This document shows, in pieces, positions 1-5,042 of a stretch of DNA of 5,042 nt. The translations under genes were made by a program, and so were the position numbers. Source of the DNA: Nitrospirota bacterium (GTDB taxonomy: Bacteria > Nitrospirota > Thermodesulfovibrionia > Thermodesulfovibrionales > JdFR-85); contig JAADHP010000131.1 in NCBI GenBank assembly GCA_013151785.1, positions 1-5,042 of the forward strand. The letters are read 5' to 3'. A model generated the notes under the pieces. It made no database searches and was not told the DNA's origin. It saw nothing but the letters and a program-made list of their open reading frames with translations. Position 1 is the first letter of the stretch, and each line of letters begins with the position of its first letter.

Positions 1-1285
1 TTTATAACATCAGAATTTGGCCTGTCTCTTGCCCTTGGGGCCTTTCTTGCAGGTCTTATAATATCAGAGTCAGAGTATTCCCACCAGGCACTCTCCGATA
101 TACTTCCCCTTAAGGAGATATTCATGGCACTGTTCCTTGTCTCCATAGGCATGTTATTGAATACCAGGTATATGATAGAGCATTTTTTTATAATAATAAT
201 AGCGGTTCTTTTCATCCTTTTAATAAAAACCCTGACAGGCTTTTTATCGATAGTATTGAATGGATATAGTTTCAGGATTGCCATTCATGCAGGACTGGGA
301 CTCTCCCAGATAGGGGAGTTCTCCTTTGTGCTTGCACTTTCAGGGAAAACCGCTGGACTTATAGGGAATGATTTCTATCAACTATTTATATCCTCTTCAG
401 TAGTAACCATGTTTCTGACACCTTTTGTTCTGAAATATGCTCCTGCTATTTCAGCATGGATTTCTTCAAGGACAGCATTGAAGAGACTTGAACGAGCAAG
501 GAGATACCATCAGACACAGGAGGGGTCAACAAAAAGAGATGATCATGTGATAATCATCGGATTTGGATTAAATGGCAGGAATCTTGCAAGGGTGCTTCAG
601 AGCGCAGGCATTCCCTATGTTATACTTGAAATGAATGCTGAAACAGTAAGGAAGATGAAGAAAAAAGGAGAGCCTATATATTATGGTGATGGTACATCGA
701 TAGTGATGCTTCATAAGATTGGCATCAGGAAGGCAAGAATGCTGGTGGTGGCCATATCCGATCCTGTCTCTACCAGGAGAATAGTGTCCATAGCTAAAAA
801 GGAAAATCCTGATATCTATGTTCTGGTGAGAACAAGGTATATTGTAGAGGTGGATGAGCTTAAAACACTTGGAGCAGATGAGGTTATTCCAGAGGAATAC
901 GAGACCTCCATAGAGATATTCTCAAGGGTACTTAACTATTACAATGTACCACGTAATCAAATAGAGGATTATATTACAGCCATCAGGGCTGACAATTACA
1001 GTATCCTGAGGGCACCAGAGATATCCAGGAAGCCTTTTGCAGAAAAGGCCTGCCTGTTAAAAGATATTGAGACAGAAACGTATAAAATAAAGTGCGGCTG
1101 TAATTGGATGCTCCATAAAAGACCTTAACCTCCGTAAGAAAACCGGGGCTACTATAATAGCTATTAAAAGAGGCGAGAATCTTATTCAGAACCCCTCTCC
1201 TTCAACAGAACTGAAGGAGGGGGATATTGTGTGGCTTATTGGGAGTAAACAGGAGATAAAGAGGGCTATGGAGTATCTACTCTGA
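1..1285 (+). CDS. CPA2-family cation/proton antiporter with RCK (TrkA_N/TrkA_C) domains; 5'-partial, frameshifted
   Basis: This is a Kef/YbaL-type inner-membrane monovalent cation:proton antiporter with a cytosolic nucleotide-binding gate. Frame 1 is open from base 1, so the start lies upstream; about 427 residues are visible against roughly 650 usual for the family. Visible membrane parts are the ALGAFLAGLIISESEYSHQ block (codons 11-29), the ALFLVSIGMLL helix (43-53), a hydrophobic helix at 61-86, the family motif GLSQIGEFSF (about 99-108) and a last helix near 128-147. The RCK_N domain starts near codon 181 with the Rossmann motif GFGLNG and an acidic residue at the end of strand 2 (ILEMN). 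Frame 1 stops at 1128, but the TrkA_C domain continues in frame 2 (SAAVIGCSIKDLNLRKKTGA through GDIVWLIG) to TGA 1283-1285. Removing one A of the run 1089-1091 restores a continuous protein. This may be a sequencing error or a real mutation. Transported ion and ligand cannot be read from sequence. Confidence 0.88.
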
Positions 1286-1418
1286 GATGGTCCTCTGTCA
1301 CTGTCAAGAATGGACAGGGTGTTCATTGGGTCAGTCAGTGCATGGATTGAGTTGGATAGTTCCCTTGAAATCAGTCTTTTGAGAAAAGAAGGCATATCAG
1401 GCTAATCATCTATATTTA

Positions 1419-1446
1419 TTGAGCCATGCTTCATTTAACATATGAT
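1419..1446 (+). promoter_or_regulatory. Candidate sigma-70 promoter upstream of the regulator gene
   Basis: TTGAGC (1419-1424) and TATGAT (1441-1446) are separated by 16 bases, matching 4/6 and 5/6 of the sigma-70 consensus. Transcription would begin near 1453, just ahead of the inverted repeat at 1460-1489, which a bound repressor could use as a roadblock. This is a match by eye only. A second candidate lies at 1478-1506. Confidence 0.35.
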
Positions 1447-1459
1447 GTACAGGGTATAG

Positions 1460-1489
1460 GCAATCAGTACTGTACTGTTCACTGATTGC
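1460..1489. repeat. Perfect 9-bp inverted repeat, candidate operator
   Basis: GCAATCAGT (1460-1468) and its exact reverse complement ACTGATTGC (1481-1489) flank a 12-base spacer. Overlapping the left arm is a second small dyad, AGTAC-T-GTACT (1466-1476). The arms are 21 bases apart centre to centre, about two helical turns, which fits a dimeric winged-helix regulator. The repeat lies between or overlaps both candidate promoters of the downstream regulator gene, so autoregulation is the natural hypothesis. No T-run follows directly, which argues against a terminator. Confidence 0.55.
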
Positions 1490-1506
1490 TGACGATCCTT
1501 TATACT
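1478..1506 (+). promoter_or_regulatory. Second candidate promoter, -35 overlapping the inverted repeat
   Basis: TTCACT (1478-1483) and TATACT (1501-1506) have a 17-base spacer and match 4/6 and 5/6 of the consensus. Transcription would begin near 1513, leaving a leader of about 47 bases before the preferred ATG at 1560. The -35 and spacer overlap the right arm of the 1460-1489 repeat, the arrangement expected if the repeat is a repressor site. Confidence 0.35.
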
Positions 1507-1559
1507 TTATTTTGTACATTTTAGTTCATTTTTTTTATTGTTTTATGTTATGTTATCCT

Positions 1560-2192
1560 ATGCAGAAGATTGTTATTGAGAACCCAACCCGAAAAAGAAT
1601 TGTTATGCTGCTGAAGAAACACGGAGGGATGACCACAGAACAACTGAGCAGACTTCTAAAAATAACACCAATGGGCATAAGACAACACCTTCTTGCCCTT
1701 GAAAAAAGGGGGATTATTAACTATGAGTTGAAAAAAGGCGGTATTGGCAGACCTGGCTTTATCTACAGACTGACAGAGGAGTCAGACAACATATTTCCAA
1801 AGTCCTATCATAAGTTGTTATTAGATCTATTTGAGGAAATGGAAAAAAGGGAGGGTACCAAAAAGATAGACGAGATATTCAGATGGAGAAAGGCAAAGCT
1901 GCTCAAGGAGAGGCATGGTCGTATAAAAGACCTTACAACAATGAGAGAAAAGGTTCATGCTATGGCAGACATACTTGAAGATGATGGGTATCTGGTAGAG
2001 TATGATGAGGACAGTGACAACTATTACATAAGGCAATACAATTGTCCACTTTCAGTTATAGCAAAAAGGTACAAACAGTGTTGCAGATATGAACTTCAGA
2101 TGTATCGCGACCTTTTTTCAAAAAAGGTTACACGTGATGGCTGCATAGCAGAGGGGGACAATGCATGTGTCTATTCCATTCCAAAGGAATAG
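1560..2192 (+). CDS. SufR-like winged-helix transcriptional regulator with cysteine cluster
   Basis: This is a 210-residue predicted DNA-binding regulator. An N-terminal winged helix-turn-helix spans residues about 10-70: the TTEQLSRLLKITPMGIRQHLLALEKRGII helices, then a wing with GRPGFIYRLT. A charged, probably helical linker follows (85-140). The C-terminal domain carries Cys162, Cys174/175, Cys195 and Cys203. The spacing NCP-x-C (C162-x12-C175) and the ending GDNACVYSI match the layout of SufR-type regulators, where such cysteines hold an Fe-S cluster that sets DNA binding. Cluster binding here is inferred. Start: the frame is open upstream to a TTG at 1512 with another ATG at 1545, but the extra residues (ILVHFFYCFMLCYP) are unlike the family, so ATG 1560 is preferred. 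No candidate has a clear Shine-Dalgarno. No suf or isc gene is in view, so the target is unknown; self-regulation through the 1460-1489 repeat is possible. Confidence 0.8.
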   Translation: MQKIVIENPTRKRIVMLLKKHGGMTTEQLSRLLKITPMGIRQHLLALEKRGIINYELKKGGIGRPGFIYRLTEESDNIFPKSYHKLLLDLFEEMEKREGTKKIDEIFRWRKAKLLKERHGRIKDLTTMREKVHAMADILEDDGYLVEYDEDSDNYYIRQYNCPLSVIAKRYKQCCRYELQMYRDLFSKKVTRDGCIAEGDNACVYSIPKE

Positions 2193-2195
2193 ACA
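2168..2195 (+). repeat. Perfect 10-bp stem-loop spanning the regulator stop codon
   Basis: TGTCTATTCC (2168-2177) and its exact reverse complement GGAATAGACA (2186-2195) enclose an 8-base loop. The stop codon TAG 2190-2192 lies in the right arm. A short T-run (2204-2207) sits 8 bases past the stem, too far for a classic terminator. It may instead protect the mRNA 3' end or compete with the hairpin at 2192-2245, with which it shares bases 2192-2195. Confidence 0.55.
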
Positions 2196-2252
2196 GAACG
2201 ACCTTTTAAGTGAAGCTCTCCGACCGAAGGCTGGGGCGTTCCGTCAGTTTTT
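2192..2252 (+). terminator. Probable Rho-independent terminator after the regulator gene
   Basis: GACAGAACG (2192-2200) pairs with CGTTCCGTC (2237-2245) at 8 of 9 positions (one A-C mismatch). Inside, CTCCGACC (2218-2225) pairs with GGCTGGGG (2229-2236) around a GAA loop with two wobbles and one mismatch. Five Ts (2248-2252) follow two bases after the stem. The long interior bulge (2201-2217) makes it less typical than a textbook terminator, but its position, just after a stop codon and before a new gene, fits. Confidence 0.5.
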
Positions 2253-2266
2253 GCAAAAAAGTATTC

Positions 2267-2294
2267 TTGCCGCCAATGAGACAGAACATATAAA
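2267..2294 (+). promoter_or_regulatory. Candidate promoter for the cobD-VanZ pair
   Basis: TTGCCG (2267-2272) and TATAAA (2289-2294) are 16 bases apart, matching 4/6 and 5/6 of the sigma-70 consensus. It lies between the putative terminator and the decarboxylase start, with a leader of about 43-60 bases. The leader is too short for a cobalamin riboswitch and I see no B12-box-like sequence. By-eye match only. Confidence 0.3.
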
Positions 2295-2343
2295 GCCAAT
2301 TAATGTTTAAAGTGCCTGCCTGTTACATCAGCTTTACAACTTT

Positions 2344-3420
2344 ATGCTATCATTAACTGCTATGGAGTTACATGGTGGTGATATCTATTCTCTGTCTGAG
2401 ACCCTGAAGGTTCCTGAAAGGAAGATAATAGACTTCAGTGCCTCGGTAAACCCGCTGGGTATCTCAAACAAAATAAAGGCTGAGTTAAGAAGACATCTGA
2501 AATTTCTCTACCACTATCCTGATAATGAGTGTAGAAGACTACGAAGACATATATCAAGGCATACCGGTATTGATGAAAACAGGATTGTCTGCGGTAACGG
2601 AAGTACGGAACTGATATATCTTATTGTGCGAGCCCTCGGGCCTGAACGGGTGCTGCTGCCTGTGCCTACCTTTTCTGAATATGAAAGGGCAATAAGAACC
2701 TATTGTAAGAACTGTCGCATAGATTATCTGTACCTGCAAGAGGATAATCTCTTCAGGCTTTTGCCTGACAGATTCATAGAAGCCTTAAAAGACCATGATA
2801 TGGCATTCATATGTAATCCCAACAATCCCACAGCACAGAGCCTGTGTATGGATGAATTGAAGGAGATCATTAAAGAGGCATCAAAAAAGGGCTGTCTTCT
2901 TGTTATTGACGAGGCATTCATTGATTTTGAACCAGAAAATACTGTGACAAGAATATTCAATGATATCTCTCACACTATCGTTCTTCGCTCAATGACAAAG
3001 TTTTATGGATTTGCTGGCCTGCGCCTCGGCTATGCCCTTTTACCTCCGGACATTATTGATACAGTAAAGAGATACAAAGAACCCTGGACAGTGAACAGCC
3101 TGGCACAGAGGGCAGGTGTAATAGCCCTGAAAGATAATCATTATAGAAAAAAGACCTTTGAGTATCTTCTGAAAGAGAAACAGTTCTTGGAGAGGGAGTT
3201 CAGGAAACTTGGGATAGATTTTTTCCCATCGAAGATAAATTTCTATCTTCTACGCGATGATAGGGCACCAGAGATTGTAACTCAACTACGTAGGGCAGGA
3301 ATCCTCGTAAGAGATTGTTCAAACTTCAGAGGCCTTGACAGGAGGTTCATCCGAATAGCTGTAAGGACACACAGGGAAAATGCTATATTGATTAAAAAAT
3401 TAAAGGAGATTAAAGGTTGA
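2344..3420 (+). CDS. cobD: Threonine-phosphate decarboxylase, CobD type (PLP fold I)
   Basis: The predicted enzyme converts L-threonine O-3-phosphate to (R)-1-aminopropan-2-yl phosphate, the linker that joins the cobalamin ring to its lower nucleotide loop; it should be cytosolic. At 358 residues it is close to the usual length (about 360). Diagnostic is the N-terminal HGGDIYSL...IIDFSASVNPLG (residues 10-39), typical of CobD rather than HisC. Further motifs are CGNGSTELIYL (83-93), CNPNNPT (157-163), VIDEAFIDF (187-195), with Asp189 expected to contact the PLP nitrogen, and SMTKFYGFAGLRLGY (216-230), with Lys219 as the Schiff-base lysine. FIRIAVRTHREN near the end carries the substrate-phosphate/carboxylate arginines expected in the family. 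The start is uncertain: ATG 2344 and ATG 2362 are both possible, neither has a clear Shine-Dalgarno, and an in-frame TAA at 2308 excludes earlier ATG/GTG/TTG starts. A histidinol-phosphate aminotransferase role is less likely but not excluded. The end overlaps the next gene by 4 bases. Confidence 0.85.
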   Translation: MLSLTAMELHGGDIYSLSETLKVPERKIIDFSASVNPLGISNKIKAELRRHLKFLYHYPDNECRRLRRHISRHTGIDENRIVCGNGSTELIYLIVRALGPERVLLPVPTFSEYERAIRTYCKNCRIDYLYLQEDNLFRLLPDRFIEALKDHDMAFICNPNNPTAQSLCMDELKEIIKEASKKGCLLVIDEAFIDFEPENTVTRIFNDISHTIVLRSMTKFYGFAGLRLGYALLPPDIIDTVKRYKEPWTVNSLAQRAGVIALKDNHYRKKTFEYLLKEKQFLEREFRKLGIDFFPSKINFYLLRDDRAPEIVTQLRRAGILVRDCSNFRGLDRRFIRIAVRTHRENAILIKKLKEIKG

Positions 3421-3821
3421 CCACCAAGAGATTTTACAGGGTATTTGCCATAGTATGGCTTCTTGTTGTAGCTGTACTATCACTCATACCCGTACCAAAA
3501 GGCGTGAATATGGTATCTGATAAGACTATCCATTTTTTCTTTTATCTCATCACATCGATGATTGTATATCTGTCAATAAGCAATGAAAAGTTTGTCAGGT
3601 CTCTATCTATTACGGTGATCTCCGTACTTTTCTATGGAATTTTCCTGGAGGTTCTCCAGTCATTAGTGCCCTACAGAACATTCAGCATATATGACATAAT
3701 AGCTAATACCCTGGGTATTGTAACCTATATTGTTTTTTATGTTGTGTACCATATAACAAGAACAAGATATTCTACTTCACTTCATGGCAGGGGGGATAAA
3801 GATACGAAAAAGGAGACATAA
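3417..3821 (+). CDS. VanZ-like small integral membrane protein
   Basis: A 134-residue protein with four predicted membrane helices (about residues 6-24, 37-54, 63-84, 92-113) and a short charged tail. Conserved VanZ-family positions are visible: DK-x2-H (Asp35, Lys36, His39) in SDKTIHFFFYL, then E-x2-Q (Glu78, Gln81), Arg87, Asp93 and N-x2-G (Asn97, Gly100) in YDIIANTLG. The family is named for a teicoplanin-resistance accessory protein, but most members have no known function, so resistance should not be assumed. The start is TTG 3417, overlapping the decarboxylase stop (TTGA). A strong AAAGGAG (3402-3408) lies 8 bases before it, which settles the start and implies translational coupling. 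Why it is paired with cobD is not evident. Confidence 0.82.
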   Translation: MTTKRFYRVFAIVWLLVVAVLSLIPVPKGVNMVSDKTIHFFFYLITSMIVYLSISNEKFVRSLSITVISVLFYGIFLEVLQSLVPYRTFSIYDIIANTLGIVTYIVFYVVYHITRTRYSTSLHGRGDKDTKKET

Positions 3822-3907
3822 GTCTAATATTATTCTGAAAAAGCTTTAATAACAAAGAGAAAGAACAAAAACATAAAGTAATTTGTTAGATATTTCCAAT
3901 AAAAAAC
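3822..3907. other. AT-rich spacer before the heat-shock promoter
   Basis: No gene and no convincing terminator is seen between the VanZ-like gene and the hrcA promoter. The stretch is A-rich with few G or C. Transcription from the cobD unit may therefore read through into hrcA. Confidence 0.5.
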
Positions 3908-3936
3908 TTGACAGGTGAGGTCAAAAATTGTTAAAT
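3908..3936 (+). promoter_or_regulatory. Sigma-70-type promoter of the hrcA-grpE operon
   Basis: A perfect -35 box TTGACA (3908-3913) is followed after 17 bases by TTAAAT (3931-3936), 4/6 of the -10 consensus. The expected transcription start, near 3943, falls inside the CIRCE element, the usual geometry for HrcA repression. The -35 is also the left arm of a short dyad (TTGAC 3908-3912, GTCAA 3920-3924), possibly chance. Confidence 0.65.
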
Positions 3937-3938
3937 TA

Positions 3939-3965
3939 TTAGCACTCTCATGTGAGGAGTGCTAA
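3939..3965. promoter_or_regulatory. CIRCE operator (HrcA binding site)
   Basis: TTAGCACTC (3939-3947), a 9-base spacer and GAGTGCTAA (3957-3965) match the CIRCE consensus at every arm position. HrcA dimers bind this element and repress heat-shock chaperone genes. Here it lies at the expected transcription start and reaches to 2 bases before the hrcA ATG. Its right arm and spacer end contain GAGGAG (3954-3959), which is also the hrcA Shine-Dalgarno. Confidence 0.97.
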
Positions 3966-3967
3966 CG

Positions 3968-5002
3968 ATGGGTAAAATTCTTGATGAAAGAAGTGAAAGG
4001 GTCTTACTGGCTGTGATCAAGAGTTATATAGAAAACCCTGATCCTGTAGGGTCAAGGTATGTAACAAAAAAATATGATTTTCATTATTCTCCTGCCACGA
4101 TAAGGAACATCATGGCAGACCTTGAGGATCTGGGTTTTCTGAGCCAGCCCCATACGTCTGCAGGCAGGGTACCAACAGACAAGGCATACCGCTACTATGT
4201 GGAGAATATTATTGATGAAAAAAAGGATTATAAAGAACTCCTTGAAACCTTATATAATAAGATCAGGTCAGGAGTTGAGGACATGGATACCCTTCTTGAT
4301 GAGACATCAAGGACACTCTCATCGATCTCGAAATATCTGGGACTTGCTGTATCACCAGGACCTGAAGGCAGTGTTTTAAGAAAAATAGAGTTTGTTCCCT
4401 ACAAGGACGATAGAATAGCTGTGGTTATTCTCACTGATGAGGGAGTGATTAGGCACAAGATAATCAAGAATGAACTGGCCCTCAACCCTTCAGAGTTAAG
4501 CAGAATCAGCAACTATTTAAACAAGGAATACAAAGGTTATACAATAAAACAGATAAGGGAGCACCTTGCTGAAGAACTGAGAAGAGACAAGGCAATGTAT
4601 GACAATATGATAAACAGGTCACTCTCCCTCTGTCGCGAGGCCCTGTACACTTATGGTTCACATGTATTTATTACTGGTCTTTCACAGATGCTTGATCTGC
4701 CGGAATTCTCTGACATTGAGCGTATTAAAAGAATTTCCAAGACAATAGAGGACAAACGTGCTATTATTACACTTATAGACAGAATAATGGATTCAGAGGG
4801 TGTTCAGGTTATCATCGGTACAGAGAACCCCGTAAGTGACATGAAGGAGCTAAGCGTGATTGTTTCAACTTATAAAGAGAAGGGGAGACCCTCGGGGGTA
4901 ATAGGCATAATAGGCCCCAAAAGGATGGACTATTCAACAGTAATATCCCTTGTTGACAGTGCTTCACGGATACTTACAAAACTGTTTGAGGAAGGAGGAT
5001 AG
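3968..5002 (+). CDS. hrcA: Heat-inducible transcription repressor HrcA
   Basis: This 344-residue protein represses chaperone genes by binding CIRCE, with activity generally maintained by the GroE chaperonin; length is typical. The N-terminal winged helix covers residues about 5-80 and contains DPVGSRYVTKKY (25-36), SPATIRNIMADLEDLGFL (41-58) and QPHTSAGRVPTDKAYRYY (60-77), all hallmark HrcA motifs. An alanine (A73) stands where many members have glycine in PTDKGYR. The central and C-terminal part is the GAF-like and dimerisation region, ending in VIGIIGPKRMDYSTVISLVD, a conserved HrcA tail motif. The start is ATG 3968, with GAGGAG 8 bases upstream. A GTG at 3959 in the same frame lies inside the CIRCE arm and would use the ribosome site as coding sequence, so it is rejected. 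The next gene begins 2 bases after the stop. Confidence 0.97.
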   Translation: MGKILDERSERVLLAVIKSYIENPDPVGSRYVTKKYDFHYSPATIRNIMADLEDLGFLSQPHTSAGRVPTDKAYRYYVENIIDEKKDYKELLETLYNKIRSGVEDMDTLLDETSRTLSSISKYLGLAVSPGPEGSVLRKIEFVPYKDDRIAVVILTDEGVIRHKIIKNELALNPSELSRISNYLNKEYKGYTIKQIREHLAEELRRDKAMYDNMINRSLSLCREALYTYGSHVFITGLSQMLDLPEFSDIERIKRISKTIEDKRAIITLIDRIMDSEGVQVIIGTENPVSDMKELSVIVSTYKEKGRPSGVIGIIGPKRMDYSTVISLVDSASRILTKLFEEGG

Positions 5003-5004
5003 TG

Positions 5005-5042
5005 ATGGAAGAAAAAGAGGTGAGGGAGTTAGAGGCAAAGAA
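5005..5042 (+). CDS. grpE: Start of probable nucleotide exchange factor GrpE (3'-partial)
   Basis: Only 12 complete codons are visible (MEEKEVRELEAK), cut by the window end. An excellent AAGGAGG (4992-4998) lies 6 bases before ATG 5005. The call rests on position: grpE commonly follows hrcA directly, ahead of dnaK and dnaJ. The very acidic, charged N-terminus is typical of GrpE, which releases ADP from DnaK. Sequence alone is too short to prove identity; dnaK or dnaJ is less likely from the N-terminal residues. Confidence 0.75.
   Translation, partial: MEEKEVRELEAK

Larger units (their letters stand above)
1286..1559. other. Gene-free spacer between antiporter and regulator
   Basis: No convincing gene is seen here. 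The first part (1286-1402) stays open in the antiporter's reading frame after its TGA, but the translated peptide resembles nothing I recognise. A small imperfect hairpin (CACTGTC 1299-1305 with GACAG/GTG 1313-1321, one bulged G) lies just past the antiporter stop. It lacks a T-run, so it is not a convincing terminator. From about 1405 the sequence becomes AT-rich and holds the candidate promoters and inverted repeat listed separately. Confidence 0.6.

Noticed and set aside
1186..1395. 69-codon open frame on the minus strand
   Set aside because: Its last two thirds lie antisense to the TrkA_C coding region and the translation resembles no known family.
1512..1559. TTG-initiated N-terminal extension of the regulator
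   Set aside because: The extra 16 residues are hydrophobic and unlike the family, lack a Shine-Dalgarno, and would start at a candidate transcription start.
1827..2036. 69-codon open frame on the minus strand
   Set aside because: Entirely antisense to the well-supported regulator gene, with no family resemblance.
2193..2343. Cobalamin riboswitch ahead of cobD
   Set aside because: The gap is only about 150 bases, partly filled by the terminator-like stem, and I see no B12-box-like sequence.
2554..2960. Two overlapping open frames on the minus strand (2554-2739 and 2724-2960)
   Set aside because: Both are antisense to conserved CobD motifs and look like shadows of that gene.
3850..3888. Inverted repeat TAACAAA / TTTGTTA in the spacer before hrcA
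   Set aside because: Seven AT-rich bases 25 apart in an A-rich spacer are expected by chance, and no T-run follows to make a terminator.
3959..3967. GTG start for hrcA
   Set aside because: It lies inside the CIRCE right arm and overlaps the ribosome site of the ATG at 3968.
4197..4379. 60-codon open frame inside hrcA
   Set aside because: Lies wholly within hrcA in another frame, with no recognisable protein features.

Overview
The window is a stretch of ordinary bacterial chromosome. AT-leaning sequence, heavy ATA (Ile) and AGA/AGG (Arg) codon use and a CIRCE-hrcA-grpE heat-shock head suggest an anaerobic or thermophile-related Gram-negative lineage, perhaps Nitrospirota-like. That taxonomic guess is inference; no marker gene here settles it. 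All genes lie on the + strand, and I see no mobile element, CRISPR array, tRNA or rRNA.

Layout: (1) 1-1285 is the C-terminal two thirds of a CPA2-family cation/proton antiporter with a regulatory RCK (TrkA_N + TrkA_C) tail. The window edge cuts its 5' end, and a one-base frameshift near 1089-1091 splits it. (2) 1286-1559 is a gene-free spacer with candidate promoters and a perfect 9-bp inverted repeat, a plausible operator. (3) 1560-2192 encodes a SufR-like winged-helix regulator with a C-terminal cysteine cluster. It is followed by two overlapping stem-loops, the second ending in a T-run. (4) 2344-3420 encodes a CobD-type threonine-phosphate decarboxylase (cobalamin side-chain synthesis), overlapping by 4 bases a VanZ-like small membrane protein that starts at TTG. 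(5) 3822-3967 is an AT-rich spacer with a sigma-70-like promoter and a perfect CIRCE operator. It is followed by hrcA (3968-5002) and the first codons of what is almost certainly grpE.

How the parts work together: HrcA binds CIRCE, so the hrcA-grpE operon should repress itself and be released on heat or unfolded-protein stress. The right arm of CIRCE also supplies the hrcA Shine-Dalgarno sequence. The SufR-like regulator may control its own promoter through the upstream inverted repeat. cobD and the VanZ-like gene form a small translationally coupled pair with no other cobalamin genes in view. I found no convincing evidence for an undescribed multi-gene system. The points most worth checking are the antiporter frameshift, the operator-like repeat, the overlapping hairpins and the orphan Fe-S-type regulator.
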